Positions 1 through 11,279 of a DNA stretch of 64,000 nt are shown piece by piece (within the stretch, counting starts at the first letter, position 1; each line of letters begins with the position of its first letter). A program made the position numbers and the translations under genes. Under the pieces are notes generated by a model. That model searched no databases. It was not told where the DNA came from and was given only the letters and a program-made list of their open reading frames with translations. This stretch comes from Chrysogorgia sp. JL179-B06 (Eukaryota > Cnidaria > Anthozoa > Scleralcyonacea > Chrysogorgiidae), in contig JAYKKM010000114.1 in the NCBI GenBank assembly GCA_035772405.1, positions 453,501 through 517,500 on the forward strand, in the 5' to 3' direction.

Positions 1-1410
1 TCGAATATTATGTTGAATATCTCGATCAATATATAACCGTTTTCAATTCTGAAAACAGATTTGGATTTAGCGAGTCAAAATACATAACATATGTGTCTAC
101 TATATTACGAGAACGTGAATACCGTTCGTAAAAATGGTTTATGTACTTAGAAATTAGTCGGCTTTGTCGGCTATGATAAGCCGGTCACTTTATCGTATAT
201 TATTTTGAATATCTCGATCAATATATAACCGTTTTCAATTCTGAAAACAGATTTGGAATTAGCGAGTCAAAATACATAACATATGTGTCTACTATATTAC
301 GAGAACGTGAATACCCTTCGCAAAAATGGTTTATGTACTTAGAAATTAGTCGGCTTTGTTGGCTATGATAAGCCGGCTTCACTTCGTCGTAATATTATTT
401 TGAATATCTCGATCAATATATAACCGTTTTCAATTCTGAAAACAGATTTGGAATTAGCGAGTCAAAATACATAACATATGTGTCTACTATATTACGAGAA
501 CGTGAATACCCTTCGTAAAAATGGTTTATGTACTTAGAAATTAGTCGGCTTTGTCGGCTATGATAAGCCGGTCACTTTATCGTATATTATTTTGAATATC
601 TCGATCAATATATAACCGTTTTCAATTCTGAAAACAGATTTGGAATTAGCGAGTCAAAATACATAACATATGTGTCTACTATATTACGAGAACGTGAATA
701 CCCTTCGCAAAAATGGTTTATGTACTTAGAAATTAGTCGGCTTTGTTGGCTATGATAAGCCGGCTTCACTTCGTCGTAATATTATTTTGAATATCTCGAT
801 CAATATATAACCGTTTTCAATTCTGAAAACAGATTTGGAATTAGCGAGTCAAAATACATAACATATGTGTCTACTATATTACGAGAACGTGAATACCCTT
901 CGTAAAAATGGTTTATGTACTTAGAAATTAGTCGGCTTTGTCGGCTATGATAAGCCGGTCACTTTATCGTATATTATTTTGAATATCTCGATCAATATAT
1001 AACCGTTTTCAATTCTGAAAACAGATTTGGAACTAGCGAGTCAAAATACATAACATATGTGTCTACTATATTACGAGAACGTGAATACCCTTCGCAAAAA
1101 TGGTTTATGTACTTAGAAATTAGTCGGCTTTGTCGGCTATGATAAGCCGGCTTCACTTCGTCGTAATATTATTTTGAATATCTCGATCAATATATAACCG
1201 TTTTCAATTCTGAAAACAGATTTGGAATTAGCGAGTCAAAATACATAACATATGTGTCTACTATATTACGAGAACGTGAATACCCTTCGTAAAAATGGTT
1301 TATGTACTTAGAAATTAGTCCGGGCTTGGTCGGCTATGATAATCTCGATCAATATATAACCGTTTTCAATTCTGAAAACAGATTTGGAATTAGCGAGTCA
1401 AAATACATAC
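1..1410. repeat. Satellite array with dimeric higher-order repeat
   Basis: The phrase ctcgatcaatatataacc recurs at 21, 213, 408, 600, 795, 987, 1182 and 1344. The spacings alternate 192, 195, 192, 195, 192, 195 and end with a shortened 162. Two monomer types alternate: one carries gtcactttatcgta, the other cttcacttcgtcgtaa. The true period is therefore a 387-bp dimer. Monomers contain a small hairpin (cggct..agccg). Copies are nearly identical, so the array is young or homogenised. It continues off the left edge and breaks down near 1410 at tcggactcgg. Confidence 0.95.
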
Positions 1411-1524
1411 TCGGACTCGGATTTCTATTTCCTCAAAAAACTATGTCTCTTGTGACGGTTCAATTTAATCTGAGTATCTAGTTACCAGTGCCACATTTTT
1501 CGATGCCGCGCATGAGGACGGTTG

Positions 1525-1527
<3 letters not shown>

Positions 1528-1558
<31 letters not shown>
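1528..1558. repeat. (TA)n microsatellite
   Basis: About 15 TA units follow the satellite edge. Confidence 0.9.
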
Positions 1559-1561
<3 letters not shown>

Positions 1562-1633
1562 ATAAAGCCGATCCGAGATCAGGATCCGCTTGGATCTCGC
1601 GTGATAAGGGACTAAACGCCGGTCGATATTAGC

Positions 1634-1680
1634 ACCCTCGCCCTCAGGCCTTCGGCCGGCGCTTCGCGCCGGGCGAGGGG
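1634..1680. other. GC-rich inverted repeat (hairpin)
   Basis: The arms ccctcgccc and gggcgaggg enclose a GC-rich core with further small palindromes (ggcgcttcgcgcc), in an otherwise AT-rich stretch. It may be the terminal hairpin of a small mobile element. No partner end was identified. Confidence 0.6.
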
Positions 1681-3300
1681 ATAATCTTTTTTATTATATT
1701 ATAATATTTTTTATTATATACATGACGAATTACAGTATTCTGATTGGCTGAGAGCAATAAATGAGAGTGCAATTATTTAATTAACATAATTTTGTCATGG
1801 AAATAATAAACGAGTAATATGACAGCGAGTGCAATTAAGGATTTACACTACCCTGATATTTTAAAATTTGCCAAATTGCACTCGCCTAATGGCTCGTGAA
1901 ATTTTGGCAAATTTTCAAATATCACTCAGTGTAAATATCAATGATTACTTATATTTATATTAGTATACGTGTGATTATTATTATTCACGAATTCACAGGG
2001 TTGCAAATAAATTTGTTTTCTTGACAGGACATGTGTCTGACCAATTTCCCATTTTGGTCGGACAGAACTTAAATTTAGTCAGACATAAAACTATTATCAC
2101 ATTTGGTCGGACAATTTTTAGGTCGAAAAAGCTAAAATCGATGGGGTTTTATAAAGAAACCCCGAACTAAGTGTTTGGCTATATAATAAAACAAATATAC
2201 CATTCGCTCTAGTCGTATATGAACTTTAGCCAACTCAGCGCTTCGTGCCTCTTTGTCGATGAGCTTATATATGAGTAACATGTGTCAAGACTGGACCTGA
2301 TAAAATTGATTCTACGCTCGGAGATCTACAGATATCGAGACTCGAGGAATACATACGTTACTTGCAAAATGCAAGGTGAAGAGTGTACAATAATTCTCCA
2401 AGTTGCAATTAGATTATTCTTCGCAGTTAGATTTGGGGAATTCCACGGTAGAGTTTTACAAGCCAAAAAATTAAAATTGTGATTTTAATCAAAATTGCTA
2501 TTAAATGATTATGATAGAAAAACATTCAAAGTAGTAGAAAATCAAATAGAAACCAGTGAACGGTAATTTTTGGTTGTTACTTTGGTTCGATATCAAACAA
2601 GCTTCTTTTTTGTAATTTTCCGGTGCTAAAACAGTGGTTCATGCAAGATGTAACAATATGTAATATTTAGGGCTATATAGAAGTATTATACTCATAGGCC
2701 ATAACAATAAAGGTGTTTCTTCTAAAAAAGTAGTTTTAAAGGTCAGCACAATTTATACATTAGATAAATAATGAGTTAAAAGATGACCATTACAATTTGG
2801 TAACGTCAGTCACGAAAAAATATTGAAAGTTTTTTTCTGTAACCAGTTGCTGCCTTCCTTTATTCATGAATAATTGTTATTGTTTACTTATACATCTACT
2901 ATTCTGAAAAACTAGGAATTACTAAAAAATTACAAGTATTTATATGTGATTGGAGACTTTAAAATTGGTAACGTCAGTCACATTTGGAGATGGGTAAAAG
3001 TGTCATGTATAGACAGCAAGGCAATTTGGTTAAAAAATCATATAGTTATTCTATAAGTTATATTTAAACTTATACATCTCCCTGATGCTAAATGTACATG
3101 TATAGTTCAATAAATTAATATTAATTCAAGAATAATTAATTAAATTCATAATAAATTAAATAATTAATTAAATTGATAATTAAATAAATAAATAATTAAA
3201 TTCCCAATTCAAGAATACAGCAGATATATATTGCTGCAGCCATACCAGCCCTTCAAAGCAAGCATGATGTTAGCATAAAATGGAATTATTTGCTATATCC
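1681..3300. other. AT-rich region without recognisable gene
   Basis: Only short chance ORFs are present. The phrase ttggtaacgtcagtcac occurs twice, near 2800 and 2966. 3110-3200 is an (aatta)-rich low-complexity stretch. Confidence 0.6.
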
Positions 3301-3525
3301 CATGGAAAAGGTCCAGTCAATGACATTGGTAGTTCAGTCAAATGACAAATGGACTGCTGTCAGTATAAGGAAAGCTCTGGTAACGAATGCCACTTCATTC
3401 ATAGCAACTGCCAAGCAGATTTATGCATTGTGGATGTGGTTGAAATGAAATATGCTGAAATTGATGAGAGGAACACAATCCTAGTCAACTCCAGAGAGCA
3501 CTATGACTGCCCAGATTTTGCTTGA
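3301..3525 (+). pseudogene. Decayed coding fragment with HGKG motif
   Basis: One frame over 75 codons reads as protein-like with a single internal stop. It begins HGKGPVNDIG and later has several Cys/His residues (DCCQYKE, NECHF). I associate an HGKG-x-x-D-G-I-G motif with a family of transposon-associated proteins of aquatic invertebrates. That link is from memory and the molecular function is unknown to me. No start codon or flanking exon was found. Confidence 0.4.
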
Positions 3526-3917
3526 ATTTTGTTAATTGAAAATATTATCAGTTAATTAGCTGAGTCGAGTAACTCATAAACGGTAACAAGTTTTTTTACA
3601 ACCTTGATAGTGCGGCAGACAGCAGCGGATTCAAATATCAACTTATAAGTTATAATGCATAGCATTTGCGTCGGTGAAAAGTGAAAAATAGCGAAAAGTC
3701 CAGTGAATATAAAAATTCATTATTCACGCCGAAGTAAACCGTTGAACGTTTGACACATTACAAATGGGCAGAGAAAACATGAAGACGCAGAACATGTTCT
3801 GATCCAAAATAACTATCATGTGTCTATTACCTTGGTTGGATTACTGTATATACAACATATTTTGAATGAACAGTTTCCATGAACAAGTTATTGACATGGC
3901 CAGCCGACAATTCTCAG

Positions 3918-4415
3918 TTAAAGTGTATATGACATGGAAATTAAGTTTACCATATTCGAAAGAACTCTTCAAATGACGAAGAATATCAATTTACAGGTTT
4001 TCATCTTTCATTTAGTTCTTGAGATATTTAGATTTATGTGATATTCAAATGAGATGACCTATGATGTCACATCGTTTGCACAACATTTTAACATTTTTAA
4101 CAGGTCTGGGAACTATACTATTACTTTTTGTAACATTAAAACTTAAACGATATCATTTCGTTTAGTGGTCTGTATCAACATGCAAAGTTTCAAGTGAGTT
4201 CGTTCAATACTCACAAAGATATACATGATTTTCCAAAATGTTAAAATGTTGTGCAAACAATGTGACGTCATAGGTCATCTTATTTGAATGTCACATAAGT
4301 CTAAATATCTCAAGAACTAAATGAAATATGGAAAAGCTGTAAATTGATATTCTTCATTATTTGAAGAGTTCTTTCAAATAAGATAAACTTAATTATCATG
4401 TCATATACACTTTAA
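3918..4415. mobile_element. Foldback MITE, family A copy 1
   Basis: The left end ttaaagtgtatatgacatg (3918) is matched by its exact reverse complement at 4397-4415. Inverted similarity continues inward for about 150 bp: a caatttacag / ctgtaaattg block, an agttcttgagatatttaga block, then acaacattttaacat. The element is about 498 bp and non-coding. TTAA stands at both outer edges, so a piggyBac-like TTAA target is possible. A second copy lies at 44773-45242. Confidence 0.85.
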
Positions 4416-4491
4416 TGGTTTAGCAACTTAATAATTTGCTGCCTATTTGTTAGCTAAATTAATGTGTAAAATATTTTCTTCTGTTCCATAG

Positions 4492-4698
4492 GACTTAAAC
4501 TGCATTGAAAATCTTTGGGCAAATTTGAAACATTATTTAAGGAAATATGTTAAACCAAAGAATAAAGAGGAACTCGTAAATGGGATAAAGGATTACTGGA
4601 GCAAACTCACTGTTGAAACATGTAAGAACTATGTTCAGCATGTTCATAAAGTTATTCCAGCAGTTGTGGCAAGTCAAGGTGGCCCTAGAAAATACTGA
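4492..4698 (+). pseudogene. Tc1/mariner-type transposase, C-terminal fragment
   Basis: A 69-codon open frame starts just after an acceptor-like ttctgttccatag and ends in TGA. It reads DLNCIENLWANLKHYLR, the (P/C)IENLW signature just after the third catalytic acid region of Tc1/mariner (DDE_3, IS630 type). It then has PKNKEEL and ends HKVIPAVVASQGGPRKY, the usual C-terminus of invertebrate Tc1-like transposases. The catalytic core upstream is missing, so this is a fossil fragment or an exapted exon. Confidence 0.85.
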
Positions 4699-5020
4699 AC
4701 ATCTCAAGATACAAGTACAGTAGTGTAAATAGGTAATGCATGTTGATTTTGACAAAATAGCCATATTCTAGAGAATGTTAAAATACAGAACATCCATATC
4801 TCTGAATGATGGCAACATTTTTGCTTTGATGTTTCCAGTAAGGTTTAGTCTGAATGACATTCCTTGTGATGGCTAAAACTTACTCCAAACATGGAAATAA
4901 AAATGCTAATGTTATTTAAAGTTACTGTTGTTCTATATTTGATTAAAATACATGTGCTCAGTGGTTCTTGTAATTATTTGTAAATTTTATTAGATTCCCT
5001 TTTGACTTTGTATAAAGCGG

Positions 5021-5584
5021 ATTCAATTAAGGTTGTCCTCTGAAGGTCAAATCCACAAAACCTTGACCTCTAAGCATGTAGGTTGCCGGTTGGTTTGAAC
5101 TGTCAACAATAGGCCAATCAAGGTTGTGTGATAAAAATACCACGAGCATAGACCTTATTAAAAAATGGGCCCCAAATTAATATTATTTTATATGTATATA
5201 AATTATCCCTTATGAACTCGTTTTCGTGTACGAAATTGAAAATAATTCTTACTTTAAAACGGTCATAAGGAATAATTTACATGCATATAAAAGAATTTAA
5301 ATTGTCAGCCATTTATGAATAAGGTCTATATAGTGAAGATTTGCAGGAAATGTTCTGTTTGTTTGTCATAAAAGTAAGCCACAGTTCGATATATCCTTAA
5401 TCTTTCTTAATGGCAATCGTCGGAGATGAGACCCTGGGTATGAGGTTGTCTTAATGCCGCTATTTGATCGCAGCATTTTGCACAACACAATCATACTCAA
5501 TTACATATACAAGTCCATTGTGCTTTTCGTTCTTAGAGGTTGAGGTTTTGAGTTTGACCTTCAGGGGACAACCTTAATTGAATT
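5021..5584. mobile_element. MITE with about 55-bp TIRs, carrying a nested MITE
   Basis: The left arm at 5021-5076 (attcaattaaggttgtcc...) is the inverted counterpart of the right arm at 5530-5584 (...ggacaaccttaattgaat), with a few mismatches. The interior has no ORF. A second foldback element is inserted inside at 5149-5329. Confidence 0.8.
5149..5329. mobile_element. Nested small foldback MITE (about 180 bp)
   Basis: tagaccttatt at the left and aataaggtcta at the right start arms of roughly 75 bp that pair imperfectly (aattatcccttatga / tcataaggaataattt). TA on both sides suggests a TA target. It sits inside the 5021-5584 element. Confidence 0.75.
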
Positions 5585-6030
5585 AGCTGTATACATTCTA
5601 TTAAATGTATACATACTAATAAATGTATACATTCTATTAAATTTTAACTCATTAATATTCACTTATGTAACTGTTGAAGTTAAGAAACACATTTGCTGTA
5701 TGTATAATAAATTATTTACAAAGTAGAGGTACAATCGATAATTAAATTAAAATACAATATTACTGCGCAGTCAGCTTTTTAAGGTTATGTGGTATCGTTT
5801 AGTAGCAAAGTGAAAATACTGACGTTTCGATCCCTTTAGAGTAAAACATGATCACTGAAAATAAGAGTCAAGACTTACATGCCAAAAGGGTGATGTAAGT
5901 AGGTATCAAAGTGTATATGAAATGAAAATTTTTATGATTGATTGTATTTGAAAGAACACTGAAATTAATGAAAAATGGCTTTTACATGCCTTTTATAAGT
6001 AGTAAGATATATATTATTATTATTATTCAT

Positions 6031-6257
6031 GTATAAGGGATTGGCACTAGCTCTTAACCAATCAGATTGCAGTAAGTATTTGAATTGACCAATCAGAGAA
6101 AAGGGTATCGCATTATTTCCAGGGAGGTGTCCCAAAATACAGCCAGCTGTGTAGGTTATCCTAATAGGTTATCCGTAATCAGGAGGGGAAGTCAATTCAA
6201 ATAATACTTATATTGCAATTTGATCAGTTTGAGAGCGAAGTGCCAATCCCTTACACA
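6031..6257. mobile_element. MITE with about 60-bp TIRs
   Basis: tgtataagggattggcac (left) pairs with gtgccaatcccttacaca (right). The match continues inward (ttgaattgac / gtcaattcaa). It is non-coding. Confidence 0.8.
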
Positions 6258-6820
6258 TCAAGATGGTAGTTGTTGTTGGTAGTTGTCCTTTTCGTCGGGA
6301 AGGAAACATGGCCGCCGCACACAGTGAAGACAAAAAAATAAAAAATGTATTTTGGAAAAAAAGGTGTTAATGGAAGAAAAATATATATTTGAAAAAAAAA
6401 ATAAAAAGATATATGTGAATTAGTAGTAGTAGTATTTTTAAAAAAAAAAAGGAAAAAACAAAAAACATGAATTGTGAATTTGAAATACAAAAAAAGTATT
6501 TTAAAATAAAAAAATTAAAATATAAAAATGGTTGAAATATTTTTAAAAAAGAACATGTTGAATTGTATTTTATAAAAAAAAAAGGAATTGTAAAAAAGTA
6601 TTTTTAAAAAAAAGAAAAGAAATGAGCGCGCGCGCGATGGAGATGTTACCTCACGACAACCAGAGCTAGAATGAGGTGTAAGATGATATACCGGAAGTAA
6701 ATAGGGTATTATTTTTTTGGAAAAGGTTTTAGGAAAAGACGTTTCCGGAAGTAAGATACGTTTATACAGTTAGTATAAATAGGGTATTGAATTATGAGTT
6801 GAATAAGTGCTGTCGCAGAT
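6258..6820. other. A-rich low-complexity region
   Basis: Long A-rich runs (6330-6620) with a cgcgcgcg island near 6625. The minus-strand ORF over this part is Phe/Tyr-rich only because of base composition. Two ccggaagta motifs (about 6692, 6745) resemble one near 7960 at the edge of the virus-like island. Confidence 0.6.
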
Positions 6821-6998
6821 GCTAGATGGGGTTAGAGAGCAGTGATGGATCAAGAACAGAAAATTTAGTTGCAGAATTTTCGTGTTTCATATAATTGATG
6901 AACAGACAAATACTGGTCATCAATTATATGAAACACTAAAAATCTGTTACTAAATATTCTGTTCCTGTTCCATCACAGCTCTTTAACTCCATCTAGCA
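6821..6998. mobile_element. Foldback MITE
   Basis: gctagatggggttagagagc at the left pairs imperfectly with gctctttaactccatctagc at the right. A central pair (catataattgatgaac / catcaattatatg) closes the hairpin. It is about 178 bp and non-coding. Confidence 0.75.
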
Positions 6999-7732
6999 AA
7001 AGACGTCAGTACTTGCTTTGCATTAGTCACCTTGAATGACCTTCACCTTTGTCTGATAGTGAAACGTTTTTTGGGAAAAAGATACAATTAAGATTTTTGG
7101 GTGTTTTTTTTTTAAAAATATATATATTTTTATAGGGTGGGAATTGGTCCTAGTGTGTGGAAATGGGAAGAATAACCCATTCTTCCCAAATTTATTACTA
7201 GAGGGTTGTTATGTGTTTATTTAAAAAAAAATATATATACAAAATATACACTTTAATATAGAGGTAGATCCAGTAACGCAATGTACAAGCACTTTCGATA
7301 TATTGTGTGTGCTTTTGTATATATTTTTGTCTTAAAAAAGTAAAAATAAAAATACTCCTGTGAAACTAGGTGTTACTTTAGCTAACTCTTTCACCACATG
7401 CTAACATCCAAAAACCCATAACGTACAACAAGCAATCGATCGATCTGGCGGTGAGCTAAATGTCTCTATGGACTAGTCCCACCTGACATCAACCTCTTTT
7501 TTAGAGAGGAAGACCAGACAAAGTCTAAACCAGTCGCGATTTACAAGAGTACTGCGGATTGAATGCGCACCAATGCTGGTTAGTAATAAATACTACAGCT
7601 CATTGGAGGGTTCAAGCGAGTATACACACAGTAGTAGGAGTAATTATTTTTTTAAAAATATAAAAAGTAAAAATGATTTTAAAAAAATATGTAAAAGTTA
7701 CATGCAAAAAAGTATTTTATAAAATAATAAAG

Positions 7733-7962
7733 ACCGAGAGAGCAAGAGAGAGATGTGTCCTCGATGAACACCAGAAGTGAAGTGAAGTGGGTGTGGTTAT
7801 TTCCCCTGTAAAATAGAATTTTTGTTTTTTATTTTATAAAATAAAAATGAAGACAGAGAGAGCAAGAGATGTGTCCTCGATGAACACCAGAAGTGAAGTG
7901 AACTGGGTGTGGTTACCCCTGTAAAATAGAATTTTTGTTTTTTATTTTATAAAATAAAAACC
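7733..7962. repeat. Two-copy tandem duplication, about 115 bp
   Basis: The segment from gatgtgtcctcgatgaac to ttttataaaataaaaa occurs at about 7752 and again at about 7868. It lies immediately upstream of the promoter of the 8185 ORF and may be regulatory or terminal DNA of the virus-like island. Confidence 0.8.
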
Positions 7963-7985
7963 GGAAGTCAATCAGTGGATGAGAT

Positions 7986-8123
7986 ACATATATAAGAGGG
8001 GGGCACCAAGGGTTTTCAAGAGTAGAATGTTTAAGGATTGTGAATATCAATAGAACGCGTGTAAATATTCAAGGTAAGAATATGAATTTGTATGATATTT
8101 AGTATTTATTTATATTTTTATAG
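7986..8123 (+). promoter_or_regulatory. TATA-type promoter and 50-bp 5' intron
   Basis: catatataagagg (about 7987-7999) is a good TATA box. About 75 bp downstream, caag|gtaaga (donor at 8074) and tttttatag|gg (acceptor at 8122-8123) would delimit a 50-bp intron in the leader of the following ORF. This is inferred from consensus sequences only. Confidence 0.45.
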
Positions 8124-8184
8124 GGTTATTTTTCAAGTTTTTTCTGGAGTATTATGAATAGTATTGTAATGATCGTATTTTTAT

Positions 8185-9459
8185 TTGATTTTTTTGTTGA
8201 AAAATCAAGCTAAGAGAAAAAGCACTTTTAATTTTACCACTCGACCCATTTTGGAAAGACGTGTGAAAAAAAGAAAAGTGGAAGAAAAAACCATTTCTTT
8301 TTTACATATTTTACAAGTTGTATCGTATTTTCAACGCTTTAGAAATCCACGGATTGGTTTTATCTATTGGATGTTTGGACTTTTGAATTACTATTGTGGT
8401 GAAATAATTGGTTGTTTACAGATTGAAACAGATGTTTTTGCAAAATTTTATACGGGATTTTGTTTGTTACGATTAAACGATCCAGCCGTAAAAGACATGA
8501 AACTTTATAAATGTTGGACCGTTGAACAAGGAGGAAAATCAAAATACATTGTTCCATATATTGACAGTAGTGAAAAATATGTTTTACATAGATGTTCAGC
8601 TCCTCACGGGTTCATATTATCAAAGAACCCTTGTTTATTATCTTCATTATTTAGTTTAGATAATATCTACTTAGATAGTTTATATATTACTGTTACAAGA
8701 CCGCAATATTTTTATGATGATAATTATCATTTTATGTCCCCTATTGTTTCACCTTCACAGGAAGTGAATCGTTTACCGATTCCCTTTGGGGTGGGTAGAA
8801 AATTTATATTTCACATACTTTATAAAATAGGTAGAGATGCTGACTTACCCATTTTACTTGATCTTTCGCTTTATTTATTAACTGTAGCGCCATATTTTTT
8901 ATTAGCGTGTCTAGCTAATAATTCTCGAACGTTTAGATATAATATATTTTGCATAGCAGCATGTTTTATTTTTTATTGTCCAAAACATAACCCCCATGGT
9001 AGAATTGAAAATAATAATTTAACAGATATTGATCTTAATTGCGTTTTATATAATTGTGATGATTCTCATACTGCTTATATTTTTAATCAGCGTTGTAAGT
9101 ATAAAAATTGTAAGCACAAATCCACTTTTTTTAAGTCTAACCCTGTAAATGATTATATTTTTGAAACCCAAATATTGAGATGTGAAAATTTTTTCGAGAT
9201 ACTATCTTCTAAAACGCAAATAATTCATTCATTCCCTGTAACTATAGATAATCCAATTTATAACTCTGGAATATATTATGACAACTATGGGTTAGAATTA
9301 TTAGATTATAATTTATTAACACCATATTTTAAAATATATTTTGATCAAGTTAATATACAAGAATATCTAGTAGATTATCTGATGAGCTATTTACAAACAC
9401 ATAATTATCTTTTTGATTTTAGACATTTTAAAATAAAATTACATGTTGTGACATTATAG
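8185..9459 (+). CDS. 424-codon ORF of virus-like island, unknown function
   Basis: I do not recognise this protein. It is a long, AT-rich, intronless frame in the densest coding part of the window. The N-terminus is basic and NLS-like (RRVKKRKVEEK, about residues 26-36). The rest is rich in Tyr, Phe, Ile and Asn with scattered Cys, for example CKYKNCKHK near residue 310, which could bind zinc. There is no ATG at the 5' end of the open frame. An ATG at 8153 in another frame leads into a T-run (8189-8195), so a one-base slip there or splicing could supply the start. The 3' end overlaps the convergent 9428 ORF by about 32 bp, a compact layout typical of viruses. Confidence 0.65.
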   Translation: MIFLLKNQAKRKSTFNFTTRPILERRVKKRKVEEKTISFLHILQVVSYFQRFRNPRIGFIYWMFGLLNYYCGEIIGCLQIETDVFAKFYTGFCLLRLNDPAVKDMKLYKCWTVEQGGKSKYIVPYIDSSEKYVLHRCSAPHGFILSKNPCLLSSLFSLDNIYLDSLYITVTRPQYFYDDNYHFMSPIVSPSQEVNRLPIPFGVGRKFIFHILYKIGRDADLPILLDLSLYLLTVAPYFLLACLANNSRTFRYNIFCIAACFIFYCPKHNPHGRIENNNLTDIDLNCVLYNCDDSHTAYIFNQRCKYKNCKHKSTFFKSNPVNDYIFETQILRCENFFEILSSKTQIIHSFPVTIDNPIYNSGIYYDNYGLELLDYNLLTPYFKIYFDQVNIQEYLVDYLMSYLQTHNYLFDFRHFKIKLHVVTL

Positions 9460-9805
9460 TAAATAATATTGTAATAAAAGTGTAAAAATAAAAAGGAAAT
9501 GTAAATAAAGGATTTTCTAATAAAATGGTTTTTTTTGAAGTTTTAAAATCTGTAATTGTTAATCTTGTCCAATATTGAATTAGTTCAATTTCTTTTTCTC
9601 CAACATATTTTCCATCGAAAAAAAAAAGAATTAAACAATAAAACGCAATGATATGTCCTGTTTCATAACGTTCCATTTGTTGACTATCGATTTGTAAAAT
9701 AATGTTTTTCAACATATTCTCTTGATTTGTAATTTTTTGTATTAAGGGTTTCAATTTTTTGTATTTAATATTGTTTCTTGCAAGTTCTTCGAGAATGATA
9801 TCCAT
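9428..9805 (-). CDS. Small convergent ORF, unknown function
   Basis: A frame of about 125 codons from the Met at 9805 (an upstream Met at 9841 is possible). The N-terminus MDIILEELARNNIKYKKLK looks helical, followed by more helical sequence. The last 40 residues are Phe/Ile-rich and could form a membrane segment (PLFTFPFYFYTFITILFTI). It overlaps the tail of the 8185 ORF. No family recognised. Confidence 0.5.
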   Translation of the reverse strand: MDIILEELARNNIKYKKLKPLIQKITNQENMLKNIILQIDSQQMERYETGHIIAFYCLILFFFDGKYVGEKEIELIQYWTRLTITDFKTSKKTILLENPLFTFPFYFYTFITILFTIMSQHVILF

Positions 9806-9873
9806 TTTTATTTGGAAGTAAAAAACAAATTTCACACACACCCATATATATATATATACAAACGGTTTATTTT

Positions 9874-10852
9874 CTATACATTTTTTTTTAAATTCTTTTT
9901 TTTAAAAATACTTTCATTACGTGTTTTTTCTATTTTCTTAAATGTTTTCCGATAGTTTCTTTCTAATAATCTAATTCCTATTCTATTATTTTTATATACA
10001 TTAAATTTTCTTATTATTCTATCTTTTTCTCTAAATATTAATTTTAATTGTCTATACGAATCTAAATCTCTAACAATGATATCATTATCCTCATCACTAT
10101 TAATATTTATATACGTTACTGTTTCAACACCTGTTAACTTGTGTTTTTTTATATATTAACTGTTTTTTAAATTGTTTGATCCTATCTGGTTCTTCTTCAT
10201 CTTCAATACCCATTACCTCCGACTTAGGTGGTGGGGGTGGGAGAGATAAATGTATTGCATTTGTTGGTAATGAGGGAGGAAAAGATGAGATTAAGTGTTG
10301 CATCAATAGATTGTCAGGAATTAAATTATCAAAGTCAAGGGTGTTTTATAAATCAAATAATGTTGACGCTTCTTCTTGTATTGCGATGAAGTTTTCGCTT
10401 GGTTCTTGAAATGGGAACACGTTTTCTTCAGAGATATTTATCGCCGGTAAGACTTCGCCGGGGAACGTTTCGGGAATATTTATCGCCGGTACTTGTAAGA
10501 CATCGATGACAATATGCTTTTGGGTAGGAGGAGGAGGAGGTAGATCTGGTATTGGTATTTCCTCTAGCGGGGTAAGCGGACAGGGTGATAAGGGTAGTGG
10601 TGGTGGTGTCGTAGACTCAATGATTCTACAAACATCGTCGATTAATTTTACCTCTTCTTCTTCATTGTCAGACTCTGACTCCGATGATATATCTGAGATG
10701 TAAAGCCCCAACTGTTTTTGTAAAATTTCGCTGCGTAGTTGCACCATTTGTGATAAACCTTTCCCTTTTCCATAGCTCGATGTTTCTTGCATATTCTTTT
10801 CTTCGTCTTTGTACGAGATATGTTTTGGTCTACCATGTCTGATCCTAGCCAT
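9874..10852 (-). pseudogene. Decayed proline-rich/acidic gene of the virus-like island
   Basis: The start is MARIRHGRPKHISY at 10852. It has a Ser/Glu/Asp-rich acidic patch (SSESESDNEEEE) and two proline runs (PPLPLSPCPL, LPPPPP). The frame meets an in-frame stop near 10346, continues in the same frame to about 10124, and then continues one frame over to 9874 with a basic Lys/Arg/Asn-rich C-terminus. So one nonsense change and one frameshift interrupt a gene of about 320 codons. Mixed acidic, proline-rich and basic parts suggest a scaffold or structural protein, but no family is recognised. Confidence 0.55.
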
Positions 10853-11279
10853 TTGATTTTTAAAAATGTTTGAAAACCGAGGTTCTTATATATATTTTAT
10901 AAAATAGTAAAGTGATTTCATTGGTTTATTTTCAACGTGTTTCATTGGTTTAAAGGGTTAAGGTCTTTCAAGGGTTTTGAGAGAGTAACATATTTTATTT
11001 TTAGAAATGTTATCCCGATTCGTTCAAGGTCAGGGTCGTCGTTTATTCGTTCAAGGTCATGGAATGTGAAGTATTTTGTTATTAACATTCGCGGTCAAGG
11101 TTAAATTTTCGCTTTTGATTTTTAGTAATAGGCTAAAAAACGTAGATGTATAATATAAAGTTAAAGACTGTTGTGATTCCATTTCGTTTTTATATTATAA
11201 AAATAAAATTTTAAACACTATTTTTCGTTAGAACGATGTTGAGTCATGTTGACAGATGTTTTTGTGCACGGCTATCCAT

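Noticed and set aside
2282..2482. 66-codon plus ORF
   Set aside because: No family pattern and length expected by chance in this much sequence.
6251..6490. Phe-rich 79-aa ORF
   Set aside because: Produced by poly-A runs on the opposite strand; no start context or conserved pattern.
10176..10703. Plus-strand Gly/Ser-rich ORFs
   Set aside because: They are antisense shadows of the Pro/Glu-rich minus-strand gene at 9874-10852.
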